Shown: positions 32,747-49,646, counted from the stretch's first letter. The stretch: 60,784 nt of DNA from Cytobacillus praedii (GCF_001439605.1 NZ_LMBX01000025.1:1-60784); one strand, 5' to 3'. Notes: generated from the sequence alone by a model not told the origin. Made by a program: numbers and translations.

Positions 32747-32780
32747 TGAGCTGCAAAAAGAATAATCTTTTTGCAGCTCA
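32747..32780 (+). other. Perfect 14-bp hairpin between fusA and tuf
   Basis: TGAGCTGCAAAAAG (32747-32760) and CTTTTTGCAGCTCA (32767-32780) pair fully around AATAAT. Downstream is ACCCAAATAC, with no T-run, so a classical terminator is unlikely. It could be a processing or stability element separating fusA and tuf dosage. Confidence 0.65.
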
Positions 32781-32822
32781 CCCAAATACTTAACTTTTAT
32801 AATTTAAAGGAGGATTTTCCTA

Positions 32823-34010
32823 ATGGCAAAAGCTAAATTCGACCGTTCAAAACCCCATGTTAACATTGGTACAATCGGACACGTTGACCATGGTAAAACT
32901 ACATTAACAGCTGCAATCACTACTGTACTTGCAAAAGCAGGTGGCGGTGAAGCACGCGGTTATGATCAAATTGACAACGCTCCTGAAGAAAAAGAGCGTG
33001 GAATTACAATCTCTACTTCTCACGTTGAGTATGAAACTGCTAACCGTCACTATGCACACGTTGACTGCCCAGGACACGCTGACTATGTTAAAAACATGAT
33101 CACTGGTGCTGCTCAAATGGACGGCGGTATCCTAGTAGTATCTGCTGCTGATGGTCCAATGCCACAAACTCGTGAGCACATTCTTCTTTCTCGTCAAGTA
33201 GGTGTTCCTTACCTTGTTGTATTCATGAACAAATGTGACATGGTAGATGATGAAGAACTTCTTGAATTAGTTGAAATGGAAATTCGTGATCTATTATCAG
33301 AATATGAATTCCCTGGCGATGACATTCCAGTTGTTAAAGGTTCAGCTCTTAAAGCTCTTGAAGGCGAAGCTGAATGGGAAGAAAAAATCGTTGAACTTAT
33401 GGCTGCTGTTGATGAGTACGTTCCAAACCCAGCACGTGATACTGAAAAGCCATTCATGATGCCAGTTGAGGATGTATTCTCAATCACTGGTCGTGGAACA
33501 GTTGCTACTGGACGTGTTGAGCGTGGAGTAGTTAAAGTTGGGGATGTTATCGAAATCACTGGTTTCACTGAAGAGCCAAAATCTACAACTGTAACTGGTG
33601 TAGAAATGTTCCGTAAATTACTTGACTATGCAGAAGCTGGTGACAACATTGGTGCTCTTCTTCGTGGTGTTGCACGTGAAGAAATCCAACGTGGCCAAGT
33701 GCTTGCAAAGCCAGGTACTATTAAGCCTCACACAACTTTCAAAGCTGAAGTTTATGTTTTATCAAAAGAAGAAGGTGGACGTCACACTCCATTCTTCACA
33801 AACTACCGTCCTCAGTTCTACTTCCGTACAACTGATGTAACTGGTATTTGTAACCTTCCTGAAGGCGTAGAAATGGTTATGCCTGGTGACAACATTGAAA
33901 TGCACGTTGAGCTTATCGCTCCAATCGCTATCGAAGAAGGAACTAAGTTCTCAATTCGTGAAGGTGGACGTACAGTAGGCGCTGGCGTTGTTGCTACAAT
34001 CGTTGAATAA
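32823..34010 (+). CDS. tuf: Elongation factor Tu
   Basis: 395-aa GTPase carrying aminoacyl-tRNA to the ribosome. G1 [13 protein letters not shown], switch [16 protein letters not shown]3 [13 protein letters not shown]4 NKCDMVDD. Beta-barrel domains II and III are complete, ending [18 protein letters not shown] precedes the ATG. Strong, uniform codon use fits very high expression. Only copy seen in the window. Confidence 0.98.
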   Translation: MAKAKFDRSKPHVNIGTIGHVDHGKTTLTAAITTVLAKAGGGEARGYDQIDNAPEEKERGITISTSHVEYETANRHYAHVDCPGHADYVKNMITGAAQMDGGILVVSAADGPMPQTREHILLSRQVGVPYLVVFMNKCDMVDDEELLELVEMEIRDLLSEYEFPGDDIPVVKGSALKALEGEAEWEEKIVELMAAVDEYVPNPARDTEKPFMMPVEDVFSITGRGTVATGRVERGVVKVGDVIEITGFTEEPKSTTVTGVEMFRKLLDYAEAGDNIGALLRGVAREEIQRGQVLAKPGTIKPHTTFKAEVYVLSKEEGGRHTPFFTNYRPQFYFRTTDVTGICNLPEGVEMVMPGDNIEMHVELIAPIAIEEGTKFSIREGGRTVGAGVVATIVE

Positions 34011-34020
34011 TTAAATTTTT

Positions 34021-34056
34021 AAAAACCAGATGGGTGACGATCCATCTGGTTTTTTT
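34021..34056 (+). terminator. Terminator after tuf
   Basis: CCAGATGG / CCATCTGG stem extended by A-T pairs, followed by seven Ts. Closes the str operon. Confidence 0.94.
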
Positions 34057-34159
34057 ATTGAAAAGTATTAGACTATTTCGTGTTTCTTCTATAGTAATAA
34101 GATATTTTAGGAACAATGTTATTTGTTTGTATGAAATAATTGGTTTGTGCGGTTGAGGC

Positions 34160-34188
34160 TTGAAAAAGTCCATTGATGCCGCTATAAT
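34160..34188 (+). promoter_or_regulatory. SigA promoter P1 of the S10 superoperon
   Basis: TTGAAA (34160-34165), 17-nt spacer, TATAAT (34183-34188). First of two tandem promoters in the 378-bp tuf-rpsJ gap. Confidence 0.75.
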
Positions 34189-34228
34189 AATACAAGTGTG
34201 CAAAACAAAAAGAAATTATATGAAGCTA

Positions 34229-34257
34229 TTGCATTTCATGAATAATTTCTGTATAAT
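34229..34257 (+). promoter_or_regulatory. SigA promoter P2 of the S10 superoperon
   Basis: TTGCAT (34229-34234), 17-nt spacer, TATAAT (34252-34257). It lies 69 bp downstream of P1 with the same spacing. Confidence 0.82.
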
Positions 34258-34300
34258 AGACAATGTTGGTCTTTGACTGCGATGATGTGAAAGGTTGCTG

Positions 34301-34333
34301 ACACACCCGGCCGCTTTGCCATGGCGAGTGTGT
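34301..34333 (+). promoter_or_regulatory. S10-operon leader hairpin
   Basis: ACACAC (34301-34306) pairs with GTGTGT (34328-34333); an inner GC-rich part (CCGGCCGC..GGCGAG) can fold too. I recall a similar block upstream of B. subtilis rpsJ. A regulatory role is inferred. Confidence 0.5.
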
Positions 34334-34349
34334 GGGAAATTTTCACTGA

Positions 34350-34697
<348 letters not shown>

Positions 34698-34736
34698 TGA
34701 ATAAATTTTACTAACAATCTAGGAGGTGTGACTGAT

Positions 34737-35363
34737 ATGACCAAAGGAATCTTAGGAAGAAAGATTGGTATGACTCAAGTGTTTGCTGAAAACGGTGAAC
34801 TTATCCCGGTAACAGTTGTTGAGGCAGCTTCTAACGTTGTTCTTCAAAAGAAATCAGTAGAAACTGATGGCTATGAAGCAATTCAAGTTGGTTTTGAAGA
34901 TAAACGTGAAAAGCTATCTAACAAGCCTGAAAAAGGACATGTTGCAAAAGCTAACACTGCTCCTAAGCGCTTCGTTCGTGAATTACGTGGAGTGAATTTA
35001 GGAGATTATGAAGTTGGTCAAGAAGTCAAAGTTGATATTTTTGCAGCAGGTGAAACTGTTGATGTAACAGGAATTTCAAAAGGTAAAGGTTTCCAAGGTG
35101 CTATTAAGCGTCACGGACAATCTCGCGGACCAATGGCTCACGGTTCACGTTACCACCGTCGCCCAGGTTCAATGGGTCCTGTAGCTCCAAACCGCGTATT
35201 CAAAGGTAAATTATTACCAGGACGCATGGGCGGAGACCAAGTTACTGTTCAAAACCTTGAAATCGTAAAAGTTGACGTTGAACGTAATCTTTTACTTATT
35301 AAAGGTAATGTACCAGGTGCGAAAAAAGCAATGCTAAAAATTAAAAGTGCGGTAAAAGCATAG
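34737..35363 (+). CDS. rplC: Ribosomal protein uL3
   Basis: 208 aa. Early 50S assembly protein reaching the peptidyl-transferase centre. ATG 34737 ([16 protein letters not shown]) is 8 nt from AGGAGGTG; the GTG at 34728 falls on that site. The conserved loop [13 protein letters not shown] is present. Confidence 0.97.
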   Translation: MTKGILGRKIGMTQVFAENGELIPVTVVEAASNVVLQKKSVETDGYEAIQVGFEDKREKLSNKPEKGHVAKANTAPKRFVRELRGVNLGDYEVGQEVKVDIFAAGETVDVTGISKGKGFQGAIKRHGQSRGPMAHGSRYHRRPGSMGPVAPNRVFKGKLLPGRMGGDQVTVQNLEIVKVDVERNLLLIKGNVPGAKKAMLKIKSAVKA

Positions 35364-35390
35364 TATTAAGTCGGAAAGGAGGAATAAAGA

Positions 35391-36014
35391 ATGCCGAAAG
35401 TAGCATTATACAGCCAAGCTGGATCAAAGGTTGGAGAAATCGAACTTAATGATACAGTGTTTGGAATTGAGCCTAACAACCATGTTTTATTTGAAGCAGT
35501 TGTTATGCAAAGAGCTTCTTTACGTCAAGGAACTCATAAAACTAAAATTCGTTCTGAAGTAGCAGGCGGTGGACGTAAGCCATGGCGCCAAAAAGGAACA
35601 GGCCGTGCGCGTCAAGGTTCTATCCGTTCTCCACAATGGCGCGGAGGTGGAACTGTATTTGGTCCTGTACCACGCAGCTACAGCTACAAATTACCTAAAA
35701 AGGTACGTCGCTTAGCTATTAAATCTGCTTTATCTTCTAAGGTATTAGATGAAAATGTATTAGTATTAGAAAGCCTTGCTTTCGAAACTCCAAAAACAAA
35801 AGACTTTAAGGGTGTACTTAAAGGACTTTCAATTGATACAAAAGCATTAATCGTAACTGCAGACCTAGATGAAAATGTAGCATTATCTGCTCGTAACATC
35901 CCAGGTGTAACAGTTGTGACTGCTTCTGGAATCAGCGTATTGGATGTTCTAAATCATGATAAGTTAATCATGACGAAGGCAGCGGTTGAAAAAGTAGAGG
36001 AGGTGCTTGCATAA
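35391..36014 (+). CDS. rplD: Ribosomal protein uL4
   Basis: 207 aa, lining the exit tunnel. The tunnel loop reads [19 protein letters not shown]. The stop TAA overlaps the rplW ATG by one base (TAATG), so translation is coupled. Confidence 0.97.
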   Translation: MPKVALYSQAGSKVGEIELNDTVFGIEPNNHVLFEAVVMQRASLRQGTHKTKIRSEVAGGGRKPWRQKGTGRARQGSIRSPQWRGGGTVFGPVPRSYSYKLPKKVRRLAIKSALSSKVLDENVLVLESLAFETPKTKDFKGVLKGLSIDTKALIVTADLDENVALSARNIPGVTVVTASGISVLDVLNHDKLIMTKAAVEKVEEVLA

Positions 36015-36298
36015 TGGATGCACGCGATATCATTAAGCGCCCCGTAATCACTGAACGTTCTACTGATCTTATGGCTGAAAAGAAATATACGTTTGAAGTT
36101 GATGTTAAAGCGAATAAAACACAAGTTAAGGATGCTATTGAAGCAATTTTTGGCGTGAAAGTTGAAAAAGTTAACATCATGAATTACCAAGGTAAATTCA
36201 AGCGTATGGGTAAATTCGGCGGCTATACAAACAAACGTCGTAAAGCAATTGTAAAATTAACAACTGACAGTCAAGAAATCGAGTTTTTCGAAGCTTAA
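36014..36298 (+). CDS. rplW: Ribosomal protein uL23
   Basis: 94 aa. Tunnel-exit protein and docking point for trigger factor and SRP. Contains [34 protein letters not shown] and the basic loop [15 protein letters not shown]. Starts on the last base of rplD, with GAGGAGGTGC in the end of rplD as ribosome site. Confidence 0.97.
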   Translation: MDARDIIKRPVITERSTDLMAEKKYTFEVDVKANKTQVKDAIEAIFGVKVEKVNIMNYQGKFKRMGKFGGYTNKRRKAIVKLTTDSQEIEFFEA

Positions 36299-36306
36299 TA
36301 CATTGA

Positions 36307-37158
<852 letters not shown>

Positions 37159-37218
37159 CGGGATTGAACTACGGTTCCAGATTCGGGCCGTAGAACAATC
37201 GCGAAGGGAGGTTCAATC

Positions 37219-37497
37219 ATGGGTCGCAGCTTAAAAAAAGGACCTTTTGTTGATGAACATTTAATGACAAAGATCGAAAAGCTAAATGAAACTGAGGGCA
37301 AACAAGTTGTAAAAACTTGGTCTCGCCGTTCTACGATCTTCCCGCAATTCATCGGACACACAATTGCTGTTTACGATGGTCGTAAACATGTGCCTGTATA
37401 CGTTACTGAAGACATGGTAGGCCACAAGCTTGGAGAATTCGCTCCAACACGTGCATACAAAGGCCATGGCAATGATGATAAGAAAACAAGACGTTAA
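37219..37497 (+). CDS. rpsS: Ribosomal protein uS19
   Basis: 92 aa, 30S head protein bridging to the 50S subunit. Signature segments are [16 protein letters not shown] and [16 protein letters not shown]. 60 bp after rplB. Confidence 0.98.
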   Translation: MGRSLKKGPFVDEHLMTKIEKLNETEGKQVVKTWSRRSTIFPQFIGHTIAVYDGRKHVPVYVTEDMVGHKLGEFAPTRAYKGHGNDDKKTRR

Positions 37498-37500
37498 TGA

Positions 37501-39143
<1,643 letters not shown>

Positions 39144-39164
39144 TATTGAGAGGAGGTTCGCACA

Positions 39165-39428
39165 ATGAGTGAACGCAACCAACGCAAAGTTTACACTGGG
39201 CGTGTTGTTTCAGATAAGATGGATAAGACCGTTACTGTCTTAGTTGAAACATACAAAAAACACCCTTTATACGGTAAACGCGTTAAGTACTCTAAAAAAT
39301 TCAAAGCTCATGATGAGCAAAATCTTGCGAAAACTGGCGATATCGTCCGTATTATGGAAACTCGTCCGCTTTCAGCTACAAAACGCTTCCGTCTTGTAGA
39401 AGTGGTAGAAAAAGCAGTTATTATCTAA
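39165..39428 (+). CDS. rpsQ: Ribosomal protein uS17
   Basis: 87 aa OB-fold, early 30S assembly. Signatures are [19 protein letters not shown] and the [20 protein letters not shown] block. GAGAGGAGG precedes the ATG. Confidence 0.98.
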   Translation: MSERNQRKVYTGRVVSDKMDKTVTVLVETYKKHPLYGKRVKYSKKFKAHDEQNLAKTGDIVRIMETRPLSATKRFRLVEVVEKAVII

Positions 39429-39447
39429 TTGTTCGGAAAAACCCTAA

Positions 39448-39837
<390 letters not shown>

Positions 39838-39872
39838 TACTAACTAAATTGCCTTTAAGGAGGTGCTTACTG

Positions 39873-40184
39873 ATGCATGTGAAAAAAGGTGACAAAGTTA
39901 TGATCATCTCTGGTAAAGATAAAGGCAAAACGGGCGTTATTCTTGCAGCGTTCCCTAAACAAGATCGTGTTCTTGTTGAAGGAGTTAACATTGTCAAGAA
40001 ACACTCTAAGCCTTCACAAGTGAATCCGCAGGGCGGAATCATTAACCAAGAGGCTCCTATTCATGTATCAAACGTTATGCCTGTCGACCCTAAGTCTGGT
40101 AAACCAACTCGTGTAGGCTATAAAACGGTTGATGGCAAAAAAGTACGTGTAGCAACAAAATCCGGTGAAGTTCTAGATAAATAG
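39873..40184 (+). CDS. rplX: Ribosomal protein uL24
   Basis: 103 aa. KOW-domain assembly initiator. ATG 39873 ([19 protein letters not shown]) is 8 nt after AAGGAGGTG; the frame upstream to 39849 is not conserved. Length equals the B. subtilis protein. Confidence 0.97.
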   Translation: MHVKKGDKVMIISGKDKGKTGVILAAFPKQDRVLVEGVNIVKKHSKPSQVNPQGGIINQEAPIHVSNVMPVDPKSGKPTRVGYKTVDGKKVRVATKSGEVLDK

Positions 40185-40210
40185 TTTAAAGAAGAAGGGA
40201 GGTACAATGA

Positions 40211-40750
40211 ATGAACCGCCTAAAAGAAAAATATACAAAAGAAATTACTCCTGCTCTAATGAGCAAGTTTAACTATAAATCAGTAATGCAAGTGCCTGTA
40301 ATTGATAAAATTGTTATTAATATGGGTGTTGGTGATGCTGTTCAAAACTCAAAAGTACTTGATAATGCGGTGGAAGAATTAGCATTAATTACTGGACAAA
40401 AGCCAGTAGTAACTCGTGCGAAAAACTCTATCGCTGGTTTCCGTCTTCGTGAGGGTATGCCTATCGGTGCGAAAGTTACTCTTCGTGGAGAGCGTATGTA
40501 TGAGTTCTTCGACAAATTAATCTCTGTATCTCTTCCGCGTGTTCGTGACTTCCGTGGTATTTCTAAGAAGTCATTTGACGGCCGTGGAAACTATACTCTA
40601 GGTGTAAAAGAGCAATTAATCTTCCCTGAGATTGATTACGATAAAGTAAGCAAAGTTCGTGGTATGGATATCGTTATCGTAACTACAGCTAATACTGATG
40701 AAGAAGCTCGTGAACTTTTAACTCAATTCGGAATGCCATTCCAAAAGTAA
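40211..40750 (+). CDS. rplE: Ribosomal protein uL5
   Basis: 179 aa, 5S rRNA-binding central protuberance protein. Conserved [29 protein letters not shown] and [14 protein letters not shown] are present. AAGGGAGG precedes the ATG. Confidence 0.98.
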   Translation: MNRLKEKYTKEITPALMSKFNYKSVMQVPVIDKIVINMGVGDAVQNSKVLDNAVEELALITGQKPVVTRAKNSIAGFRLREGMPIGAKVTLRGERMYEFFDKLISVSLPRVRDFRGISKKSFDGRGNYTLGVKEQLIFPEIDYDKVSKVRGMDIVIVTTANTDEEARELLTQFGMPFQK

Positions 40751-40757
40751 TCGCTAA

Positions 40758-40961
<204 letters not shown>

Positions 40962-40990
40962 AACCCAAGTGTGGGAAGGAGGTAAAAACA

Positions 40991-41389
40991 ATGGTCATGA
41001 CAGATCCAATTGCAGACTTGCTTACTCGCATCCGTAATGCGAATATGGTTCGTCACGAAAAATTAGAAGTTCCTGCTTCTAATATTAAAAAAGAAGTTGC
41101 AGAAATCCTTAAGCGTGAAGGTTTCGTGCGTGATGTTGAGTTTATCGAAGACAATAAGCAAGGTATTATCCGCATTTTCTTAAAATACGGTTCAAACAAC
41201 GAGCGCGTAATTACTGGTCTTAAACGTATCAGTAAACCTGGTCTTCGTGTATACGCAAAAGCTGACGAAGTACCACGTGTACTTAACGGCCTTGGAATCG
41301 CACTAGTTTCTACTTCTCAAGGAGTTCTTACAGATAAAGAAGCTCGCGCTAAACAAGTTGGCGGAGAAGTACTAGCATACGTTTGGTAA
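40991..41389 (+). CDS. rpsH: Ribosomal protein uS8
   Basis: 132 aa. 16S central-domain assembly protein. Starts [19 protein letters not shown]-terminal [21 protein letters not shown]8 is the spc-operon repressor in E. coli; no obvious copy of that target is seen here. Confidence 0.98.
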   Translation: MVMTDPIADLLTRIRNANMVRHEKLEVPASNIKKEVAEILKREGFVRDVEFIEDNKQGIIRIFLKYGSNNERVITGLKRISKPGLRVYAKADEVPRVLNGLGIALVSTSQGVLTDKEARAKQVGGEVLAYVW

Positions 41390-41420
41390 TAGAGTTTCTT
41401 AATGAATGGAGGTGCAATAA

Positions 41421-41957
41421 ATGTCTCGTATAGGTAAAAAACCGATTGAAATTCCAACTGGCGTTACAATCACTAATGATAAAAACACGGTTACTGTTAA
41501 AGGACCAAAGGGTGAACTTACTCGTTCATTCCATCCTGATATGATGATTCAATTAGAGGAGAACGTATTAACTGTTTCTCGTCCAACTGATTCAAAAGAA
41601 CACCGTACAATTCATGGTACAACTCGTGCATTATTATCGAACATGGTTGAAGGTGTTTCTAAAGGCTTTGAAAAAGGTCTTGAGCTTATTGGTGTCGGTT
41701 ACCGTGCTCAAAAACAAGGTAAGAAGCTTATCCTTAATGTGGGTTACTCTCATCCTGTTGAAATGGAACCTGAAGAAGGTATTGAGGTTGAAGTACCATC
41801 AAATACGAAAATTATCGTTAAAGGAATCAGCAAAGAACGTGTTGGTGCTTTAGCAGCTAATATTCGTGACGTTCGTCCTCCAGAGCCTTACAAAGGAAAA
41901 GGTATCCGCTATGAAGGCGAATATGTGCGTCGTAAAGAAGGTAAAACTGGTAAGTAA
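41421..41957 (+). CDS. rplF: Ribosomal protein uL6
   Basis: 178 aa, factor-binding region near the sarcin-ricin loop. Starts [15 protein letters not shown] and ends with the conserved [19 protein letters not shown] block. ATGGAGGTG precedes the ATG. Confidence 0.98.
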   Translation: MSRIGKKPIEIPTGVTITNDKNTVTVKGPKGELTRSFHPDMMIQLEENVLTVSRPTDSKEHRTIHGTTRALLSNMVEGVSKGFEKGLELIGVGYRAQKQGKKLILNVGYSHPVEMEPEEGIEVEVPSNTKIIVKGISKERVGALAANIRDVRPPEPYKGKGIRYEGEYVRRKEGKTGK

Positions 41958-41989
41958 TGCCGCATAAGTAAACGAAAGGAGTGACTTAA

Positions 41990-42352
41990 ATGATTACGAA
42001 GGCTGACAAAAATGCAGTTCGTAAGAAAAGACATGGCCGTGTACGTGCTAAACTTTCTGGAACTGAAGCTCGTCCTCGTTTAAATGTGTTCCGCTCTAAT
42101 AAGCATATCTATGCTCAATTAGTTGATGATGTTAAGGGAGTAACTTTAGCAAGTGCTTCTACATTAGATAAAGAAATTAATCTAGAATCTACAGGAAACG
42201 TTGATGCAGCAGTTAAGGTCGGAGAATTGGTTGCAAAACGTGGAGTAGAAAAAGGTATTAAATCTATCGTTTTTGATCGCGGAGGATACCTTTATCATGG
42301 TCGTGTAAAAGCATTAGCTGATGCGGCACGTGAAAACGGATTAGAATTTTAA
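41990..42352 (+). CDS. rplR: Ribosomal protein uL18
   Basis: 120 aa, binds 5S rRNA with L5. Contains [20 protein letters not shown] and [27 protein letters not shown] precedes the ATG. Confidence 0.98.
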   Translation: MITKADKNAVRKKRHGRVRAKLSGTEARPRLNVFRSNKHIYAQLVDDVKGVTLASASTLDKEINLESTGNVDAAVKVGELVAKRGVEKGIKSIVFDRGGYLYHGRVKALADAARENGLEF

Positions 42353-42376
42353 TAGATAAAGGAGGGACACAAAAAC

Positions 42377-42877
42377 ATGCGTCGTATTGATCCAAACAAA
42401 CTTGAACTTGAAGAACGCGTAGTTACTGTAAATCGTGTAGCGAAGGTTGTTAAAGGTGGACGTCGTTTCCGTTTCTCTGCTCTTGTAGTAGTAGGCGATA
42501 AAAACGGTCATGTCGGCTTTGGTACTGGTAAAGCACAAGAAGTACCTGAAGCAATTCGTAAAGCGATTGAAGATGCGAAGAAAAACTTAATCGAAGTACC
42601 GATGGTTGGAACATCAATTCCTCACCAAGTTATTGGAAACTTTGGTGCTGGTGAAGTTCTTTTAAAGCCTGCATATGAAGGTACTGGTGTTATTGCTGGT
42701 GGACCAGTTCGTGCGGTTCTAGAATTAGCTGGTGTTGGTGATATTCTTTCTAAATCTTTAGGAACAAACACACCAATCAACATGGTTCGTGCAACACTGA
42801 ACGGTTTGCAACAATTAAAACGTGCTGAGGACGTAGCTAAATTACGTGGAAAATCAGTAGAAGAACTGTTAGGATAA
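42377..42877 (+). CDS. rpsE: Ribosomal protein uS5
   Basis: 166 aa. Decoding fidelity and mRNA helicase role. The dsRNA-binding-like loop [20 protein letters not shown] carries the spectinomycin-relevant residues in wild-type form. AAAGGAGGG precedes the ATG. Confidence 0.98.
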   Translation: MRRIDPNKLELEERVVTVNRVAKVVKGGRRFRFSALVVVGDKNGHVGFGTGKAQEVPEAIRKAIEDAKKNLIEVPMVGTSIPHQVIGNFGAGEVLLKPAYEGTGVIAGGPVRAVLELAGVGDILSKSLGTNTPINMVRATLNGLQQLKRAEDVAKLRGKSVEELLG

Positions 42878-42890
42878 GGAGGGAAATCAA

Positions 42891-43073
42891 ATGGCGAATA
42901 AACTAGAAATTACCCTCACTCGCAGCGTGATTGGTCGCCCGCAAGACCAACGCGAAACAGTTAAAGCTCTTGGTTTACGCAAAATGCACCAAACAGTTGA
43001 GCATCAAGATAATCCTGCTATTCGCGGAATGATCAACAAAGTTGCTCACCTTGTTACGGTAAAAGAAAACTAA
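42891..43073 (+). CDS. rpmD: Ribosomal protein uL30
   Basis: 60 aa. Short bacterial L30 with [28 protein letters not shown] sits in the 13-bp gap after rpsE. Confidence 0.97.
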   Translation: MANKLEITLTRSVIGRPQDQRETVKALGLRKMHQTVEHQDNPAIRGMINKVAHLVTVKEN

Positions 43074-43107
43074 ATTTCACTCTTCTACAAAATAAGGAGG
43101 TGCCAAC

Positions 43108-43548
43108 ATGAAACTTCATGAATTAAAGCCTGCAGAGGGTTCACGTCAAGAACGTAAGCGCAAGGGCCGAGGAATCGGTTCTGGTAACGGTAAAACTGCT
43201 GGTAAAGGTCATAAAGGTCAAAACGCTCGTTCAGGTGGCGGTGTTCGTCCTGGTTTTGAGGGTGGTCAAACACCTTTATTCAGACGTTTACCAAAACGTG
43301 GTTTCACGAATGTTAACCGTAAAGAATACGCAGTAGTGAACCTTGATGCACTAAACCGTTTTGAAGATGGAACTGAAGTAACTCCAGTTCTTCTTGTCGA
43401 AACAGGGGTAGTAAGTAATGAAAAAGCAGGAATTAAAATTCTTGCTAAAGGCAAAGTTGAGAAAAAGCTTACAGTTAAAGCTCATAAATTCTCCTCTGCT
43501 GCAAAGGAAGCGATTGAAGCTGCCGGCGGTCAAACTGAGGTGATTTAA
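43108..43548 (+). CDS. rplO: Ribosomal protein uL15
   Basis: 146 aa, late 50S assembly. The Gly/Arg/Lys-rich N-terminal arm is [20 protein letters not shown]. Its stop overlaps the secY ATG by one base (TAATG). Confidence 0.98.
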   Translation: MKLHELKPAEGSRQERKRKGRGIGSGNGKTAGKGHKGQNARSGGGVRPGFEGGQTPLFRRLPKRGFTNVNRKEYAVVNLDALNRFEDGTEVTPVLLVETGVVSNEKAGIKILAKGKVEKKLTVKAHKFSSAAKEAIEAAGGQTEVI

Positions 43549-44843
43549 TGTTTCAGACTATCTCCAATTTTATGCGCGTGGGTGATATAAGAAGAAAGAT
43601 CATATACACCCTTTTAATGCTGGTCGTATTTCGCATCGGTACTTTCATACCAGTACCAGGTGTGAATGCCGGCCTTTTACAAGCCCAGGATGAATTAAAT
43701 GCATTCGGTCTTTTAAATACTTTTGGCGGTGGTGCGCTTCTTAACTTCTCGATACTTGCGATGGGGATTATGCCATATATTACGGCATCAATCATCATTC
43801 AGTTGCTGCAAATGGACGTTGTGCCAAAGTTTACTGAATGGTCAAAGCAGGGAGAAGTTGGACGCCGTAAATTAGCTCAGTTTACCCGCTACTTTACTAT
43901 CGTGCTTGGTTTCATCCAAGCTCTTGGTATGTCTTATGGTTTTAATAACCTTGCGAATGGTCAGTTGATTGAAAACCCAGGAATTGGTTCTTATCTTCTT
44001 ATTGCAACAGTATTAACTGCTGGAACTGCATTTCTATTGTGGTTAGGGGAGCAAATTACTGAAAAGGGCGTTGGAAATGGAATTTCCATTATCATCTTTG
44101 CTGGTATCGTTGCTGGTATACCATCTGTTGTTAACCAGATTTACGCACAGCAATTTGAAAATGCGGGAGAACAAATATTCCTTCGTATCGTTACAGTATT
44201 ATTAATCCTTCTTGCGGTAGTTGCTATTGTTGTTGGAACAATTTTTATCCAACAGGCGTTAAGAAAGATTCCAATTCAGTACGCTAAGCGTGTCACAGCT
44301 GGAAGAAATCCAGTTGGCGGGCAAAACACTCACTTGCCATTAAAAGTTAATGCAGCTGGTGTTATTCCAGTTATCTTTGCGATTTCATTCATCATTACTC
44401 CGAGAACTGTTGCTGGATTCTTTGAGCAAAATGATGTCACTTTATGGATTCAAAGAGTATTTGATTATACGACTCCGGTCGGAATGATCATCTACAGTGC
44501 ATTAATTATTGCTTTTACTTATTTCTATGCTTTCATTCAAGTGAATCCAGAACAAGTTTCAGATAACTTGAAAAAGCAGGGCGGGTATATTCCAGGCATA
44601 AGACCAGGAAAAAGCACGCAGGAATATTTAACGCGCGTTTTATATCGTTTAACATTTGTAGGTTCACTCTTCCTTACAGCTATAGCCATTTTGCCGATGC
44701 TGTTTATCAACATCGCAGGATTGCCGGACTCAGCTCAAATAGGAGGTACAAGTTTGCTCATCGTTGTCGGTGTTGCACTAGATACGATGAAACAACTTGA
44801 ATCACAGCTTGTTAAACGTCATTATAAAGGGTTTATCAAATAA
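43548..44843 (+). CDS. secY: Preprotein translocase channel subunit SecY
   Basis: 431 aa, ten predicted transmembrane helices. Plug-region start [27 protein letters not shown] helix 2 segment, and the cytosolic loop with [20 protein letters not shown]. Translationally coupled to rplO. Confidence 0.98.
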   Translation: MFQTISNFMRVGDIRRKIIYTLLMLVVFRIGTFIPVPGVNAGLLQAQDELNAFGLLNTFGGGALLNFSILAMGIMPYITASIIIQLLQMDVVPKFTEWSKQGEVGRRKLAQFTRYFTIVLGFIQALGMSYGFNNLANGQLIENPGIGSYLLIATVLTAGTAFLLWLGEQITEKGVGNGISIIIFAGIVAGIPSVVNQIYAQQFENAGEQIFLRIVTVLLILLAVVAIVVGTIFIQQALRKIPIQYAKRVTAGRNPVGGQNTHLPLKVNAAGVIPVIFAISFIITPRTVAGFFEQNDVTLWIQRVFDYTTPVGMIIYSALIIAFTYFYAFIQVNPEQVSDNLKKQGGYIPGIRPGKSTQEYLTRVLYRLTFVGSLFLTAIAILPMLFINIAGLPDSAQIGGTSLLIVVGVALDTMKQLESQLVKRHYKGFIK

Positions 44844-44895
44844 TTTGGTTTTTAGGGGACATGTATAAGGTTCCCTATAAGCCAATTAGATTTAA

Positions 44896-46304
<1,409 letters not shown>

Positions 46305-46348
46305 TTGTTCGTATTTAAATATATCATTTCGATTTTGTTCCGTTTCTG

Positions 46349-46357
46349 TGCTATAAT
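46349..46357 (+). promoter_or_regulatory. Candidate extended -10 promoter upstream of infA
   Basis: TGC-TATAAT fits an extended -10 box. No good -35 is seen. A small hairpin AAAGCAA-GCT-TTGCTTT (46413-46429) lies between it and infA. Confidence 0.5.
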
Positions 46358-46477
46358 CATAAGGTTGTTAGTTTCAAATATATTTCTCGAAAAATCCGGC
46401 GTGTAATGATGGAAAGCAAGCTTTGCTTTTGCAAAGATAAATGGGTTCGTATTTGAATAAAGAAAGGAGACTGTTTG

Positions 46478-46845
<368 letters not shown>

Positions 46846-46867
46846 TAACAAGGAGGTGCGCTAATTT

Positions 46868-47233
46868 ATGGCACGTATTGCTGGTGTAGATATTCCACGT
46901 GAAAAACGTGTAGTAATCTCATTAACTTACATCTATGGGATTGGTAAAAATACTGCTCAGAAAGTATTAGCAGAAGCTGGTGTTTCTGAAGACACTCGTG
47001 TTCGTGATTTAACTGAAGATGAGTTAAATAAAATCCGTGAAGTCATCGATAAGCTAAAAGTTGAAGGTGACCTTCGTCGTGAAGTTTCACTTAACATTAA
47101 GCGTTTAATGGAGATCGGAAGCTATCGTGGTCTACGTCATCGCCGTGGTTTACCGGTTCGCGGACAAAACACTAAAAATAACGCTCGCACACGCAAAGGT
47201 CCTCGTAAGACTGTAGCGAACAAGAAGAAATAA
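46868..47233 (+). CDS. rpsM: Ribosomal protein uS13
   Basis: 121 aa, 30S head protein contacting P-site tRNA. Has [20 protein letters not shown], the [11 protein letters not shown] helix-hairpin, and the [20 protein letters not shown] tail. AAGGAGGTG precedes the ATG. Confidence 0.98.
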   Translation: MARIAGVDIPREKRVVISLTYIYGIGKNTAQKVLAEAGVSEDTRVRDLTEDELNKIREVIDKLKVEGDLRREVSLNIKRLMEIGSYRGLRHRRGLPVRGQNTKNNARTRKGPRKTVANKKK

Positions 47234-47254
47234 TCGGTAAAGGAGGTACTTTAA

Positions 47255-47644
<390 letters not shown>

Positions 47645-47817
47645 TTTTTCTGTATAGAATTTGTATCCTTGTCTATAATGGGATATGATGTAAATGTTTT
47701 TTAATTATACAGGATTATTATTCCAGTTGTTGTGCACAAAACGGGAACGTATACATGGGGGAATTTCGGTTAGAATGCTAGCCGGGGTTTCGACGTTTTG
47801 AAGGAGGGTATATTTTC

Positions 47818-48762
47818 ATGATCGAAATAGAAAAACCAAAAATCGAAACGGTTGAGATCAGCGATGATGCCAAGTACGGGAAGTTCGTCGTAGAGCCGCT
47901 TGAGCGTGGATATGGTACTACTTTGGGTAACTCCTTACGTCGTATCCTTTTATCCTCACTCCCAGGTGCCGCAGTCACATCGATTCAAATTGATGGGGTA
48001 CTTCATGAGTTCTCAACAATTGAAGGCGTCGTAGAAGATGTAACATCTATCATTTTAAACATTAAGAAACTTGCACTAAAAATTTACTCTGATGAAGAGA
48101 AAACTCTTGAAATTGATGTAAAGGGTGAAGGCGTAGTTCATGCTGCTGACATTACACATGACAGTGATGTAGAAATCCTTAATTCAGATTTACACATTGC
48201 TACATTAGGTGCTAATGGTCATTTACGCATGCGTCTAACTGCTAGAAGAGGCCGTGGTTACACGCCAGCTGTTCAGAACAAAAGGGAAGATCAGCCGATT
48301 GGTGTTATTCCTATCGATTCTATTTATACACCAGTTTCACGTGTGTCTTATCAGGTTGAAAATACACGTGTAGGCCAAATGACTAACTATGATAAGTTAA
48401 CATTCGATGTTTGGACTGATGGAAGTACAGGTCCACAAGATGCTGTTGCACTTGGTGCGAAAGTCTTAACTGAGCATTTGAATATCTTTGTTGGTTTAAC
48501 TGATGAAGCTCAAAATGCAGAAATCATGGTTGAAAAAGAAGAAGATCAAAAAGAAAAAGTACTTGAGATGACGATTGAAGAACTAGATCTTTCTGTTCGT
48601 TCATATAACTGTTTAAAACGTGCTGGCATCAATACCGTTCAAGAATTAGCTAATAAAACGGAAGAAGATATGATGAAGGTACGTAACTTAGGCAGAAAGT
48701 CTCTTGAGGAAGTTAAACACAAACTAGAAGAGCTTGGATTAGGCTTACGTAAAGATGATTGA
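47818..48762 (+). CDS. rpoA: RNA polymerase alpha subunit
   Basis: 314 aa. N-terminal dimerisation domain ([20 protein letters not shown]), a linker near residues 230-250, and C-terminal DNA/activator-binding domain ([20 protein letters not shown]). AAGGAGGG precedes the ATG. The 173-bp gap before it has a TATAAT near 47672 with only a weak -35. Confidence 0.98.
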   Translation: MIEIEKPKIETVEISDDAKYGKFVVEPLERGYGTTLGNSLRRILLSSLPGAAVTSIQIDGVLHEFSTIEGVVEDVTSIILNIKKLALKIYSDEEKTLEIDVKGEGVVHAADITHDSDVEILNSDLHIATLGANGHLRMRLTARRGRGYTPAVQNKREDQPIGVIPIDSIYTPVSRVSYQVENTRVGQMTNYDKLTFDVWTDGSTGPQDAVALGAKVLTEHLNIFVGLTDEAQNAEIMVEKEEDQKEKVLEMTIEELDLSVRSYNCLKRAGINTVQELANKTEEDMMKVRNLGRKSLEEVKHKLEELGLGLRKDD

Positions 48763-48817
48763 TTAGTTAACGCTTGTTAACTGTCATAAAACTTTAAGCT
48801 TACAGGCTAAAGAATGA

Positions 48818-49204
<387 letters not shown>

Positions 49205-49218
49205 TTTCTATTTGGATG

Positions 49219-49250
49219 AAGGGCAGGACAGTTTGTTCTTTGCCCTTTTT
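49219..49250 (+). terminator. Terminator after rplQ
   Basis: AAGGGCA (49219-49225) pairs with TGCCCTT (49241-49247), followed by a T-run. Closes the S10-spc-alpha superoperon. Confidence 0.88.
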
Positions 49251-49396
49251 CTGTAATAGATCAAACTTCTGTAAGGAAGTAGCCAAAGTGAGTGTTACGA
49301 TGGGCATGATTCGTTCATACAAACTATAAGTGTATGATGTTTTGCATAAGCATAGCATTAGCGCTATCTAACTTCATGTCGCGTCTAGCTCTTCTT

Positions 49397-49472
49397 GCAC
49401 CTTTCCAATTATATTTTGTCTTAACGCTGAGCAGGTGGTGTCCTGTTTTATCGGAAAGGTGCGGGCTTTTTT
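49397..49472 (+). terminator. Long-range terminator in the rplQ-ecfA1 spacer
   Basis: GCACCTTTCC (49397-49406) pairs perfectly with GGAAAGGTGC (49453-49462), extended outward by C/G and G-U pairs, followed by GGGCTTTTTT. The 46-nt insert has its own CAGG/CCTG mini-hairpin. It looks like the 3' end of a structured leader or small RNA. Confidence 0.7.
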
Positions 49473-49509
49473 ATATTGAAACGTTGTAATGGGCTTAAAT
49501 AGGGGCAGT

Positions 49510-49611
49510 ATTGACATGTTATAAGCTCGAATTAGCAGATTTAGAAAAGAGCGCTTTTCTTGTTTGTAATGGTCCTTTTATAGGTTTTCGTTAATAAATT
49601 TTACTGTCAAT
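49510..49611 (+). other. Possible structured RNA domain before ecfA1
   Basis: ATTGACA (49510-49516) can pair with TGTCAAT (49605-49611), enclosing a 7-bp hairpin AGAAAAG-AGCG-CTTTTCT (49543-49560). It sits directly before the terminator at 49622-49646. No ORF seen. Not matched to any riboswitch family I know. Confidence 0.35.
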
Positions 49612-49621
49612 GCTATTGAAG

Positions 49622-49646
49622 CTCGCCAAAAATGGCGGGTTTTTTA
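49622..49646 (+). terminator. Terminator just upstream of ecfA1
   Basis: CTCGCCA-AAAA-TGGCGGG stem (one T-G pair) followed by six Ts. Confidence 0.85.

Noticed and set aside
32747..32780. fusA-tuf hairpin as a Rho-independent terminator
   Set aside because: No T-tract on either side; kept as a hairpin of unknown role instead.
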